Shown here piece after piece: positions 17,280-25,068 of a stretch of DNA of 64,000 nucleotides. This stretch comes from a virus: the IMG/VR virus record IMGVR_UViG_3300008259_005066, positions 1-64,000 of that record; one strand, written 5' to 3'. Below the pieces are notes generated by a model, which saw only the letters and a program-made list of their open reading frames with translations, was not told the DNA's origin and ran no database searches. The stretch's first letter is position 1; each line of letters opens with the position of its first letter. A program made the translations under genes and the position numbers.

Positions 17280-17893
17280 AGTGCAGACACTCTGTGTAAC
17301 CAATGATCAGCGGCTGCCACATGCGCTGCCTCCAGTGGATGCCAACCTGGGCTCTCGGCAAAGCCACGACCTCGGCTCCATTCGAGGAATGTCTGTCCAT
17401 CAAAATCCTGGAGATGTTGGTGTATTTTGCTTTGTAAAACCTGCACATAATCCGGAGCATGCCATTGTTGATCCAACAGCAATCGATCCATGTAAGTCAT
17501 CACACATCGATGACCTTGCATCATGTCGCACGCATGTGATACATAGATCAAATTCCGGAACTTGTCTGACAGTTCACCGTGGAAATGTCTATAGTAAAGA
17601 TCGTCATTTGGTGAATCATCCAATGCGGGCCGTATGGTATGCCACTGGGCGTCTTGGCTGTGGACATAATCAAAACGATCAATCCAGGTCCAGTTGACGA
17701 GATAGGTGGCCCGGGGCCCAAAACGATCCAGCGCCTCAATCACTTGTTGTAGTATGCGGAGATTGCCCACGCCAGGTTGGGCTAGACAATGATACTCTGA
17801 GTCCAGTCTCTGCGCGACCAGCGCGGGCCATGTGCTGTTTGCATCTTGTAGATCGCTACCGTAGAAAAAACTGTCGCCACAACTCACTATCAT
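17276..17893 (-). CDS. SGNH-hydrolase-like protein (copy 1), coupled to radical SAM gene
   Basis: 205 residues. Starts with the block I motif 'C-G-D-S-F-F-Y-G-S', then 'Q-P-G-V-G-N' (block II/III Gly and Asn) and a C-terminal 'P-G-W-H-P-L-E-A-A-H' holding the likely catalytic His. The usual Asp three residues before the His is not evident, so catalysis may differ. It shares 'W-H-A-P-D-Y', 'F-L-E-W-S-R' and the C-terminal block with the gene at 34680-35375. It ends in an ATGA overlap with the radical SAM start. Confidence 0.75.
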   Translation of the reverse strand: MIVSCGDSFFYGSDLQDANSTWPALVAQRLDSEYHCLAQPGVGNLRILQQVIEALDRFGPRATYLVNWTWIDRFDYVHSQDAQWHTIRPALDDSPNDDLYYRHFHGELSDKFRNLIYVSHACDMMQGHRCVMTYMDRLLLDQQWHAPDYVQVLQSKIHQHLQDFDGQTFLEWSRGRGFAESPGWHPLEAAHVAAADHWLHRVSAL

Positions 17894-17909
17894 AGGAGTA
17901 TGTAGCAGC

Positions 17910-18443
17910 TTATATCAGACCGGCAGCACTTTGTAAGGTTCTGATATCTGCTTCGCGTTCATAGATCTGCCGCACAGGCAAGCCAGATGCAGAACGCATT
18001 TCGTTGAGATCGCTCTCCACACGACGGCGATACTCTTTGGGACTGGTAGGCACAGTGGCGTTGAATGCTTCCACTGACCATGGTTGATCTTTGCCTCTGT
18101 AGACCAAGGTCCATTTGGAACTGTCTTCGTATTCTGTGAGCGTGGAAAAATCGCTGAGTATTTCTTCCAGTTTGTCTGCTACATTGGATCGGCGTTTCAT
18201 TTCTGTGTAGACCAGATATCGATTGGGTCGGATCTCGCCGGGACTGGTATCTGCATCAATCACTGCATCGTAGCCCTTTTCCAACCAGTTCACTATGTCC
18301 TTGGCGGCTTGGCGATCGCGCACGAAAAATGATGCTACCAAGATCTCGTCATCATCACCCATCTTGGATGAGAACTCATCGATGTGTATGGTGGGCTTCA
18401 TCATGCCTACCAAGTCTTTGAAATTAAGTCCTTCAGACAACAT
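17910..18443 (-). CDS. Conserved phage protein, unknown function
   Basis: 177 residues from the ATG at 18443, which overlaps the preceding gene by 11 bases. Predicted alpha/beta with repeated beta strands: 'I-L-V-A-S-F-F-V', 'R-Y-L-V-Y-T-E-M', 'K-W-T-L-V-Y-R-G-K'. The layout resembles a ferredoxin-like fold. I recall similar proteins in T4-like marine phages but no function. The C-terminus is helical and charged. Confidence 0.65.
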   Translation of the reverse strand: MLSEGLNFKDLVGMMKPTIHIDEFSSKMGDDDEILVASFFVRDRQAAKDIVNWLEKGYDAVIDADTSPGEIRPNRYLVYTEMKRRSNVADKLEEILSDFSTLTEYEDSSKWTLVYRGKDQPWSVEAFNATVPTSPKEYRRRVESDLNEMRSASGLPVRQIYEREADIRTLQSAAGLI

Positions 18444-19017
18444 TGGGGATTCCTCCAGATGGTGCCAACGTGGCCTGGGCCTGCTGTACGGCACCTTGGT
18501 CTTGATATTGTTCCTGATCTAGATCCTGCTCATAGGCTTGATCCAGTTCTTCTAGGTCTATGGTCTCATCTTCCAGTTCCACGGCACCGGTGCGGATGTC
18601 ATTCATGAGATTCTTGGGCATGACGATTTCTACCAACCATACGGGTTTGTCTATGAGTTTGGCTTTGTGTGTGCCAGGACGGAAATCCGTGGGTTTTTCG
18701 ATCTTCTTGGGCACTTTCATGCGGGTCTTTTTGAAGCGCACTTCGCAGTCAAAGGGCAACAATCTACGGGCACCGCGTGGGTCTGGCATGAGTTCCCCGG
18801 GCCACATGAATATGCAACCTACTTTGTATTTGCCAATGTCGGGTCCTGACACTAACTCGCCCAACTGCCAGTTTTTAAAGGCATAGATATCCAGTTCGTC
18901 TAACACACGCTCAAAATCCAGCAATGTGCTGAGGCTGCCGTCACTGAGATAGATGTCGCGGATGTTGTCGGCTATGAGCCAATAGTCTTGATCGTTTTTG
19001 AAGATATTGCTGTCCAT
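18433..19017 (-). CDS. Conserved phage protein, unknown function
   Basis: 194 residues from the ATG at 19017, chosen because a TAAATA motif lies just before it and the longer reading has no domain character. Core 'L-L-D-F-E-R-V-L-D-E-L-D-I-Y-A-F-K-N-W' followed by basic 'R-F-K-K-T-R-M-K-V-P-K-K' and a Glu/Asp/Gln-rich C-terminal tail. Coupled to the next gene by an 11-base overlap. No catalytic motif seen. Confidence 0.65.
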   Translation of the reverse strand: MDSNIFKNDQDYWLIADNIRDIYLSDGSLSTLLDFERVLDELDIYAFKNWQLGELVSGPDIGKYKVGCIFMWPGELMPDPRGARRLLPFDCEVRFKKTRMKVPKKIEKPTDFRPGTHKAKLIDKPVWLVEIVMPKNLMNDIRTGAVELEDETIDLEELDQAYEQDLDQEQYQDQGAVQQAQATLAPSGGIPNVV

Positions 19018-19024
19018 GGTCAAG

Positions 19025-19030
19025 TATTTA
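19025..19030 (-). promoter_or_regulatory. Late promoter-like CATAAATA
   Basis: ACCATAAATACTTGACCATG on the minus strand; the motif ends about 8 bases before the ATG at 19017. Confidence 0.5.
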
Positions 19031-19082
19031 TGGTCAGCGATAGTTTGCTGTTTTTTGCCTGGCAGGCATGGGCAAAGCCTAA

Positions 19083-19089
19083 TATTTAG
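19083..19089 (-). promoter_or_regulatory. T4-type late promoter, minus arm of divergent pair
   Basis: CTAAATAT on the minus strand, directed at the 18433-19017 gene. It faces away from the plus-strand motif at 19138, so the intergenic region here is a divergent late promoter pair. Confidence 0.55.
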
Positions 19090-19137
19090 TGGGCTGATCT
19101 TGGAATTCTGTCCTGTGTTATGACTCAAGTTAATGAC

Positions 19138-19144
19138 CTAAATA
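19138..19144 (+). promoter_or_regulatory. T4-type late promoter, plus arm, for phoH
   Basis: CTAAATAT on the plus strand, about 22 bases before the phoH ATG at 19166. Confidence 0.55.
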
Positions 19145-19165
19145 TTCATGTGAGGTAGCGCACAA

Positions 19166-19918
19166 ATGTTCAAAGGAGAATTGACATTGAGTAGAGCAAG
19201 AGGGGCCAAAGCCCAACGACGTATTCACACACAGCAAGAAAACACCATCAACTTTAACCAAGCACTCCGACAAACCAGGCACATAGATCTAGTGCCAAAA
19301 ACCCGCAATCAAGAACATCTCATTTTAACCCTGTTAGATCCCAGCCAACACATAGTGGTGGCTGTAGGTCCTGCTGGAACGGGCAAGACCTATTTGGCCA
19401 TGCAAGCGGCCATCAAGGCTCTCAAAGCCGGGCAATGTGAAAGGATAGTTCTAACCCGTCCTGCGATAGGAGTAGAGGATGAGCGACATGGATTCCTGCC
19501 CGGCGATCTGATATCAAAGATGGAACCGTGGACCAGGCCACTGCTGGATGTGTTGCGTGAATACTACAGACCACAAGACATTGTCAAGATGATGGACGAC
19601 CAGATCATAGAAATCTCACCCTTGGCTTTCATGCGAGGCAGGACTTTCAAATCCAGTTGGATCATCGCTGACGAGATGCAGAATGCCACTCCGGGACAGA
19701 TGAAAATGCTTTTGAGCCGCATTGGCAGCGGTTCAAAAATCGTAGTTACCGGGGACGTTGAACAGACCGACCGCACCAAGCGAGACAATGGCCTACTAGA
19801 TCTCTGCGAGAGACTGAAATCTCAATCAGGAAATGGCCTAGCAGTATGCACCTTAGGAAAACGGGATATACAACGTCACCCCATCATTGACACAGTGCTA
19901 GGACTCTATGCTGAATAA
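19166..19918 (+). CDS. phoH: PhoH-family ATPase
   Basis: 250 residues with Walker A 'G-P-A-G-T-G-K-T-Y' near residue 72, the PhoH-typical 'R-P-A-I-G-V-E', Walker B 'I-I-A-D-E-M-Q-N-A' and 'V-V-T-G-D-V-E-Q-T-D'. PhoH is common in marine phages; its role in infection is unsettled (RNA-linked ATPase). It is one of very few plus-strand genes. Either ATG 19166 (GAGG 10 bases upstream) or TTG 19193 (AAGGAG upstream) could start it. Its 3' end overlaps the convergent HAD gene by 13 bases. Confidence 0.92.
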   Translation: MFKGELTLSRARGAKAQRRIHTQQENTINFNQALRQTRHIDLVPKTRNQEHLILTLLDPSQHIVVAVGPAGTGKTYLAMQAAIKALKAGQCERIVLTRPAIGVEDERHGFLPGDLISKMEPWTRPLLDVLREYYRPQDIVKMMDDQIIEISPLAFMRGRTFKSSWIIADEMQNATPGQMKMLLSRIGSGSKIVVTGDVEQTDRTKRDNGLLDLCERLKSQSGNGLAVCTLGKRDIQRHPIIDTVLGLYAE

Positions 19919-20523
19919 GAGGATCCTGTGACTTGACGGAAAATGTCCGCCCAGTTCTTGCATATTGTAATATCTGGGTGGTCATATCCCATGTTGTGCC
20001 CATGCTCTAGGAGGATGGGTTTGAGCCCTTGTTGCCAGCCTGCTAGAGCATTTTCGGGCTTGTCTTCGACCCACCAACATCCAGTGCCTTCGTATTCCTG
20101 CAAGATTTCGTCTTTATGGGCACCGGTATCCAAACACACGATGCGTTCAAATACTGTGGCACCATAGATTTTTTGCAGATTCATTTCACGCAGTTTCTGT
20201 GCGTTCTCATCTCGACTGAGACTGGTAATACAGTGGAATCTGAAACCATACTCCTCGTGCAGACGTTTGACATAGTAGACCGAATCTCTCAAGGCCGGAA
20301 GGAATCCGATAGAAGCGGATTCATTGAATATCTTTATGAGTTTGCGTATCTGTTCTTTGGACGTGCCGTAGCGTATGCCCATGTCGTAGTGCAGTTTTGC
20401 ATCGGGCTGTTCTACGAACCCGTGCTGTTGCACCCACACATTGAACGCCCACTCCCAATCCAGGAGCACTCCATCACAATCAGTTAGGATCAGTCGATCC
20501 AGGTTCCGCAGTTTTGATCTCAT
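19906..20523 (-). CDS. HAD-superfamily hydrolase
   Basis: 205 residues from the ATG at 20523. HAD motif I is 'T-D-C-D-G-V-L-L-D', motif II 'H-C-I-T-S-L-S', and the acidic motif 'W-W-V-E-D-K-P-E-N-A'. A helical cap sits between motifs I and II. In phages such enzymes act on nucleotides or 5'/3' nucleic acid ends; the substrate is unknown. The gene overlaps the preceding one by 44 bases and phoH (convergent) by 13. Confidence 0.75.
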   Translation of the reverse strand: MRSKLRNLDRLILTDCDGVLLDWEWAFNVWVQQHGFVEQPDAKLHYDMGIRYGTSKEQIRKLIKIFNESASIGFLPALRDSVYYVKRLHEEYGFRFHCITSLSRDENAQKLREMNLQKIYGATVFERIVCLDTGAHKDEILQEYEGTGCWWVEDKPENALAGWQQGLKPILLEHGHNMGYDHPDITICKNWADIFRQVTGSSYSA

Positions 20524-20770
20524 AACCGTTTTCGTTGAATAGTCTTTCGATGATGTTGGGGTAATGTTGATGATAGAATGCAACGATACGATCGAAATCT
20601 TTGGGCACTGACTGACCATCCAGCGTGGCTTTTAAAACTTTACATTCTTTGAAATCTAAAATCACCGCGGCTGATTGCCAGTCGCGCATCTTGACCTTTT
20701 TGCTTACCGTGGTGGCTTCGTCCAATTTGCCATTGGGTTTGCGGTAGTAATTGATGATGAGATATCTCAT
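20480..20770 (-). CDS. Conserved small protein coupled to the clamp loader gene
   Basis: 96 residues, beginning 'M-R-Y-L-I-I-N-Y-Y-R-K-P-N-G', with a central beta/alpha part and a negatively charged tail. Its ATG overlaps the clamp loader stop (ATGA). The position is where T4 has gene 62, but size and sequence do not support gp62. I recall counterparts next to the clamp loader in T4-like cyanophages; function unknown. Confidence 0.7.
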   Translation of the reverse strand: MRYLIINYYRKPNGKLDEATTVSKKVKMRDWQSAAVILDFKECKVLKATLDGQSVPKDFDRIVAFYHQHYPNIIERLFNENGYEIKTAEPGSTDPN

Positions 20771-21687
20771 CTGAGTCCCGCTAGTTCGATCATGGTAGCG
20801 GCAAGATTGATCTCCTGATCTGCTACCATGGGTATGTTGGCTATACCATTGCGTATGATCACTATGGCTTGATCTTGTTTGTGGACATCAGTGTGCCAAA
20901 GATCTAAATTGTCATACATCCAACGGAACACGTCTTCCATTTCCTCAGGCCTGGCTGACTGACACAACAGCACACGGGCTTCTCGGATGCGACCTTGTTT
21001 AAACAGATCTACGACATCCAGTTTCCACTCTCGTGTGCCACCTTCGTCACCGTGTGGACGTTCTAGTTTGCCACCTGTGGAATTCATTTGGCACATGTTC
21101 AAACACTTACGCAAATCCGGATAAGTGGCTTTGACATAGGTATCTAGAGTATCAAGATCAAACTCCACACTTTCTGTTACCAGAACAGTAGCCATGCGAG
21201 CAGTAAACTCAGTGACGTCAACCCGCTCGATATGAAATCCTTGGCATCTACTGTGCAGAGCAGGAATAACGCGGTTAGGATAGTTACAAGTAAGTATGAA
21301 CCGAGCACTAGCATGATAAGTCTCCATAACACCACGCAGTGCGGCCTGACCGTTGGGCGATATGTAATCTGCCTCGTCTAGTAGCACCACTTTAAATACG
21401 CCATAAGGCATGGTTTGCACAAAGCCAGTGATCTTGTCTCGGATGGTGTCCACTGAGTTTTCGCGGCTGGCGTTGATTTCTAATATATCATAGTCATCAA
21501 TCTTTAGTTCATTGATCAGTATCTTGGCCAAGGTAGTCTTGCCCACACCTGGGGCGCCCGAAAATAGCAGATGTGGAATAGCCCCACTTTTGACCCAGCC
21601 TTCTACCTGTTGCCGTTGTGCGTCATCGCGGAACACATAATCTTTGAGTTCACGTGGGCGATATTTTTCTGTCCATAGTTCTTTCAT
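20767..21687 (-). CDS. Sliding clamp loader ATPase subunit (T4 gp44 / RFC small subunit type)
   Basis: 306 residues. Opens 'W-T-E-K-Y-R-P', the RFC box I signature, then Walker A 'G-A-P-G-V-G-K-T-T', Walker B 'V-L-L-D-E-A-D', the 'S-A-R-F-I-L-T-C-N' sensor 1 and the 'H-S-R-C' (SRC) motif with the arginine finger. It loads the DNA polymerase clamp in an ATP-dependent way. The C-terminal third is a helical collar. The start overlaps the stop of a 39-residue gene. Confidence 0.93.
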   Translation of the reverse strand: MKELWTEKYRPRELKDYVFRDDAQRQQVEGWVKSGAIPHLLFSGAPGVGKTTLAKILINELKIDDYDILEINASRENSVDTIRDKITGFVQTMPYGVFKVVLLDEADYISPNGQAALRGVMETYHASARFILTCNYPNRVIPALHSRCQGFHIERVDVTEFTARMATVLVTESVEFDLDTLDTYVKATYPDLRKCLNMCQMNSTGGKLERPHGDEGGTREWKLDVVDLFKQGRIREARVLLCQSARPEEMEDVFRWMYDNLDLWHTDVHKQDQAIVIIRNGIANIPMVADQEINLAATMIELAGLR

Positions 21688-21803
21688 TTTTTATTACCAA
21701 TCCGACGTTTTGTATAATCACACATTTTATGATAACCCATGTTGTAACAGGCACAGTGTTGTCCCAATATCCATCGAGCCAATGCCATCCTCAATCGTTT
21801 CAT
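21684..21803 (-). CDS. 39-residue basic Cys-containing protein
   Basis: The frame opens at ATG 21803, overlapping the stop of the upstream gene (ATGA), and closes in an ATGA overlap with the clamp loader start, so it fills its slot exactly. The product is basic (M-K-R-L-R-M-A-L-A-R-W) with three cysteines and 'G-Q-H-C-A-C-Y'. It could bind metal or nucleic acid. No family recognised. Confidence 0.65.
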   Translation of the reverse strand: MKRLRMALARWILGQHCACYNMGYHKMCDYTKRRIGNKK

Positions 21804-22003
21804 TCGCCTTTTCCTGTTGTGCAACTATCGCCCCATGTTTCCTGGGCTTGTTTTTTGTATTGTTCAAATTCCCACTCGCTTAGTTTAACACGATAAGCAT
21901 CTTCTGTCAAGGCATGCCACCCACAGCATTTGCCAGTTGGACTACGCCCACAACCACACTTACCAAATTCTTCAGGATTTTGTTTAACTCTTATTTGCAT
22001 CAT
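21800..22003 (-). CDS. Small Cys-rich protein with a CDGSH-like motif
   Basis: 67 residues from the ATG at 22003 (22000 is an alternative). The segment 'C-G-C-G-R-S-P-T-G-K-C-C-G-W-H' follows the C-x-C-x2-S-xn-C-x-G-x-H order of CDGSH [2Fe-2S] proteins, but with four instead of five residues between Ser and the third Cys and Cys-Gly in place of Asp-Gly. The rest is a charged helix. Metal binding is likely; a true CDGSH cluster is a hypothesis. Confidence 0.65.
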   Translation of the reverse strand: MMQIRVKQNPEEFGKCGCGRSPTGKCCGWHALTEDAYRVKLSEWEFEQYKKQAQETWGDSCTTGKGE

Positions 22004-22205
22004 CGTCCTTTCTATATGCTTTGGGATTGGGCAAGCCGCTGTAATGGTCCCATCCATCATCTAAGTCGTAATATTCGTCTCGCAGGAAGGCTTCGGCCTG
22101 CAGTTCACCTTCGGTCTTTTTGGGTTTTTTAAAAATCTGATCCCAATTGGAATCAAAGGTTGATTGATCAACTGAAAACGGTCTTGGCGTGCTACCTTTG
22201 CCCAT
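21984..22205 (-). CDS. Small acidic hypothetical protein
   Basis: 73 residues, Asp/Glu/Lys-rich, with 'F-D-S-N-W-D-Q-I-F-K-K-P-K' and 'Y-Y-D-L-D-D-G-W-D-H-Y'. It overlaps both neighbours by 14-20 bases in the same operon. Function unknown. Confidence 0.6.
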   Translation of the reverse strand: MGKGSTPRPFSVDQSTFDSNWDQIFKKPKKTEGELQAEAFLRDEYYDLDDGWDHYSGLPNPKAYRKDDDANKS

Positions 22206-22434
22206 GCTGTTCTTTCTTGCTCAATACCTCTACCATGCGTATCTTTTCCCATGTTTCTTCGTCGCCGAATCTAGGGAGATCCTGATAGAGATCTTCCAGC
22301 ATGCATTTGAGTTGATAGAGTTCTAGTTTGAGATATGCTGAAGTGAATCCATCGTTGTAAGGACTGCGTATTTCGGTCGCGGCCTTCCTTATGGCCATTT
22401 CAGCACCGTGTAAATCAGGTTTTTGGAAACCCAT
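22192..22434 (-). CDS. Small helical hypothetical protein
   Basis: 80 residues, predicted nearly all helical ('A-E-M-A-I-R-K-A-A', 'L-K-L-E-L-Y-Q-L-K-C-M-L-E-D-L'), a likely coiled-coil dimer. TGATG coupling to the GroES-like gene upstream. Function unknown. Confidence 0.6.
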   Translation of the reverse strand: MGFQKPDLHGAEMAIRKAATEIRSPYNDGFTSAYLKLELYQLKCMLEDLYQDLPRFGDEETWEKIRMVEVLSKKEQHGQR

Positions 22435-22805
22435 CAGGTCCCTGACACTGCCTCAGATATGGTATCATCAGATCCTGGATGCTCGTCGCTGATCAACAAG
22501 ATATCCTTGGGATCTACCTTGCGTATGGTCTTTACGCCGCTGTCATCTTCTATCTCTAGTCCGCGTGTCCAACGACCATGGGCCACGCAGATCCACTGTC
22601 CTGGGCGAACATCCTGCTGTTCGGGTCCCACTTCATAGACCTGACCCCAGCGTGGTCGGATGCCGTTGGCTTTGCCGTTGTCGTTCATGAGGATGATACC
22701 CGAACTGAGTTGTCGTCCTTTGAACTCCATGTCTGACACTATCACAGCGTCATGCAACGCTTTCAATTTGTGTATACGATGCGGAGCAAAAGCGGCTCTG
22801 GTCAT
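22434..22805 (-). CDS. GroES/gp31-like co-chaperonin
   Basis: 123 residues. The order of GroES elements is present: 'K-A-L-H-D-A-V-I-V' first strand, a mobile-loop-like 'R-Q-L-S-S-G-I-I-L' near residue 31 (GroEL-binding hydrophobic triplet), 'R-W-G-Q-V-Y-E-V-G-P' and 'D-V-R-P-G-Q-W-I-C-V-A-H-G-R-W'. T4 gp31 replaces host GroES to fold the major capsid protein, and this is the likely role here. A short acidic extension follows the barrel. Confidence 0.8.
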   Translation of the reverse strand: MTRAAFAPHRIHKLKALHDAVIVSDMEFKGRQLSSGIILMNDNGKANGIRPRWGQVYEVGPEQQDVRPGQWICVAHGRWTRGLEIEDDSGVKTIRKVDPKDILLISDEHPGSDDTISEAVSGT

Positions 22806-23260
22806 ATTTTCTGCACTCCTGGTGTGTCTTGTCGTTGTTGTCGAGGTGATTTCAATGGTTCTTGTTTGATCGAGCGTGCTTTGGCTATAGCGGCTGCCAA
22901 TCCACCTTCTGGTATTGGCGATGGCGAGGCAGCTGATGTGGGAGATTCCACCACGGGTTCGGCCACGGTTTCCGCAATGGGTTGATCCTGGATCACTGTG
23001 TCATTTACCACTTCGTCGGCCTGCATCTCGTCTTGGCGTGATTTGGTTTTGCGCTGGTCGCTGACATTGGTGGTCTGGCGGGCATACTGCCGTCCCACAC
23101 GTTGATTGCGCGAATCGATGGAACGATTCTGTCCATCTACCCTGTCACCACGAGCGTTCACGCCCATGTTGCCCACGGCACGCACTGTTTCATTTTGTAA
23201 GATCAGGCTGCCAAGATCCACTGTCTTGCCTTGCGCTGTCCTATATACTTTTTTGGTCAT
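22802..23260 (-). CDS. Conserved T4-like phage protein, possibly structural
   Basis: 152 residues. The N-terminal 40 ('K-K-V-Y-R-T-A-Q-G-K', 'N-E-T-V-R-A-V-G-N-M-G-V-N-A-R-G-D') are a segment I recall as conserved across T4-like phages. The remainder is low-complexity and disordered (Gln, Ser, Pro, Glu). AGGAG lies upstream of the ATG, and a TAAATA motif precedes it. Function unknown. Confidence 0.65.
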   Translation of the reverse strand: MTKKVYRTAQGKTVDLGSLILQNETVRAVGNMGVNARGDRVDGQNRSIDSRNQRVGRQYARQTTNVSDQRKTKSRQDEMQADEVVNDTVIQDQPIAETVAEPVVESPTSAASPSPIPEGGLAAAIAKARSIKQEPLKSPRQQRQDTPGVQKI

Positions 23261-23283
23261 TTTTCCTACTCCTGGTAATAGTG

Positions 23284-23289
23284 TATTTA
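23284..23289 (-). promoter_or_regulatory. Late promoter-like TTAAATA
   Basis: GTTAAATAC on the minus strand, about 25 bases before the ATG at 23260, overlapping the end of the DnaE-like gene. Confidence 0.45.
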
Positions 23290-23808
23290 ACGGAGGAATT
23301 CTACAGGATCTAAATCATAGAACATCGAATCAATCCTATGCACGCCCAGTAGATACAGCACATAACTGGCCACGCTGGATCCTCGACCCACTCCCCAAAT
23401 AACATTGTTTTGTCGCATGACATCCACGAGATATTTGAGATATCGCAAGAGATCAAATAGTTCACGTTCCTGGAACATCAGCAGTTCCGCACCAGCCCTT
23501 TGCAGTTGTTCCGGTGTGTCACACAACGACAGCACATGCTGGGCTATGTCCAGTTGCTGATATTCGTCGGGCATGAACCAATGGCCTTGCCTGACACGAT
23601 CAAACTCCGGCACAGCGATGTCGGATGCTTCAGGGAATCCCCAAGTCAACAAACTCTTGGGATCGTCCAGCATGACAGCCACTTGCTCTATGTTCACACT
23701 GGGGTCCACTGTCACATGTGACATGTTAGCGACATCACGGCCTTGCATGAGCAGATCGCAGAGATCTGGTTCACCCAGTATGATTTCACCAAATTTATTT
23801 GTCTTCAT
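23287..23808 (-). CDS. DnaE/PolC-like fragment carrying only the GRGS polymerase motif
   Basis: 173 residues. The C-terminal 40 ('V-I-W-G-V-G-R-G-S-S-V-A-S-Y-V', then 'I-D-S-M-F-Y-D-L-D-P-V-E-F-L') match the GRGS nucleotide-binding region of bacterial DNA polymerase III alpha, ending where the 'L-x-F-E-R-F-L' strand lies in that family. The catalytic Asp triad, PHP domain and fingers are absent. The protein ends cleanly at this point, so it is a stand-alone domain rather than a visibly frameshifted gene. Role unknown. Confidence 0.65.
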   Translation of the reverse strand: MKTNKFGEIILGEPDLCDLLMQGRDVANMSHVTVDPSVNIEQVAVMLDDPKSLLTWGFPEASDIAVPEFDRVRQGHWFMPDEYQQLDIAQHVLSLCDTPEQLQRAGAELLMFQERELFDLLRYLKYLVDVMRQNNVIWGVGRGSSVASYVLYLLGVHRIDSMFYDLDPVEFLR

Positions 23809-24385
23809 CTTTGCGGAATGCTACCACGTTGGATTTCACATCGTCGTCATCTTGCGTCCAGTGCAGATCCAGGCTTTTCCAAGTCTGGCTGGCACCAATA
23901 TCTACCACTTTGCCTGCAGTGGGCCTAGCATCACTGCACACAGGTTCGGGATTCTGCCACCAACCGGGCTGGGCCAATGGCCCTAGAGATTCCATGTTGT
24001 TTTGATAATAGATCACATTTTCTCCCAATTCCGAACTCAGAGACAGTTGCATGACCGATATGCGACCTTCCATCACTGCTTCTAATTTAGAGTATAACAT
24101 CATGCCTATCACTTGGTCAACTGGAGGTGCGGGCAACGGCACAGTCCTCAGGCCTGCCGCTTCCAAGCGTTTTATGGTGGCTTTTTCTCGGGCATCAATG
24201 AACACCGAATTCTGCATGGCCTGGAACAGGATCCATTTCAAGCGTTCCAGGGCCACGTTTTGCTCTACCGCATCATTGGTGCCAGTGATCATCTCACAGC
24301 GCACGGTGTAGCAATTCATCAGCACTGAGTCCTCCCAATGGGCGGCAGCCAGGAACTCAGCAGGGTATTCTATACGGACATTCAT
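23795..24385 (-). CDS. Conserved phage protein, unknown function
   Basis: 196 residues. N-terminal half alpha/beta ('M-N-C-Y-T-V-R-C-E-M-I-T-G-T-N-D', a conserved-looking strand-turn), then a helical middle and an acidic C-terminal tail (D-D-D-D). Overlaps the DnaE-like gene by 14 bases, so the two are probably co-translated. No catalytic motif recognised. Confidence 0.65.
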   Translation of the reverse strand: MNVRIEYPAEFLAAAHWEDSVLMNCYTVRCEMITGTNDAVEQNVALERLKWILFQAMQNSVFIDAREKATIKRLEAAGLRTVPLPAPPVDQVIGMMLYSKLEAVMEGRISVMQLSLSSELGENVIYYQNNMESLGPLAQPGWWQNPEPVCSDARPTAGKVVDIGASQTWKSLDLHWTQDDDDVKSNVVAFRKDEDK

Positions 24386-24624
24386 CAGTGGTTGGAAATG
24401 TTTATCTTGTCGTCGAAATTTTTCTGTGCTTCTTGATATTGTTTATCTTGTATCTGTCGAGCGCGGTTGGTATAACTTTCTATGGCCATGCGCAGTTGAT
24501 CGCACAGGTAACCATTGCCAGATCTCGCCGCCACACCCAACTTGCGATGCAGTTCATTGATCTTTTCGTGCAGTTGTTCCAAGGTGAGTTCTCCGAGATC
24601 ACCGATCAAAGGATGTTCCATCAC
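24385..24624 (-). CDS. Small helical protein
   Basis: 79 residues, mostly helical with heptad character ('L-T-L-E-Q-L-H-E-K-I-N-E-L-H-R-K-L'). Coupled by ATGA to mazG and overlapping the next gene by one base. Function unknown. Confidence 0.6.
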   Translation of the reverse strand: MMEHPLIGDLGELTLEQLHEKINELHRKLGVAARSGNGYLCDQLRMAIESYTNRARQIQDKQYQEAQKNFDDKINISNH

Positions 24625-25061
24625 AGATCTCCCGGCAGGCGATGCTCGCTGTGATAAGGGTCGAATGTGCCTCCAGGATATCGGCTCTGGAGTTTGCGCA
24701 CATTCTCAGCGATGACTTCATTGGGATCGAGATCCAGTGCCCTACAGGCATTGATCCAATACCACATGATGTCGCCCAATTCGCGTTTCATATGGAAAAC
24801 TGCTTCTTCGTTGAGTGCTTTGTTCTGGAAGAAGATCTTTTTGGGGATCTCGCAGAACTCACCGGTCTCGGCCGCCATGCCCAAGGCCGCGGTCAGCAAC
24901 AATGGCACATTGATGTCGGGTCCGTGGCGCATCTCACCATCAAACAGTTCATAATTGGCATCGAGTCGATCCAGGGTATTCATGAACGTGGTAAGGTCAT
25001 TGCTGGCACCGCTGGTGACCTTTTGGACGAATTCGCTGTAACGATTGAGATCTATGGGCAT
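24621..25061 (-). CDS. mazG: MazG-like nucleotide pyrophosphohydrolase
   Basis: 146 residues. The MazG metal motif is split as 'A-E-T-G-E-F-C-E' (E-x2-E near residues 68-72) and 'E-L-G-D-I-M-W-Y' (E-x2-D near 95-98). Phage MazG proteins hydrolyse nucleoside triphosphates or alarmone-related nucleotides. It starts 10 bases after a hairpin whose 3' arm contains its Shine-Dalgarno sequence. Confidence 0.85.
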   Translation of the reverse strand: MPIDLNRYSEFVQKVTSGASNDLTTFMNTLDRLDANYELFDGEMRHGPDINVPLLLTAALGMAAETGEFCEIPKKIFFQNKALNEEAVFHMKRELGDIMWYWINACRALDLDPNEVIAENVRKLQSRYPGGTFDPYHSEHRLPGDL

Positions 25062-25068
25062 AAATGAA

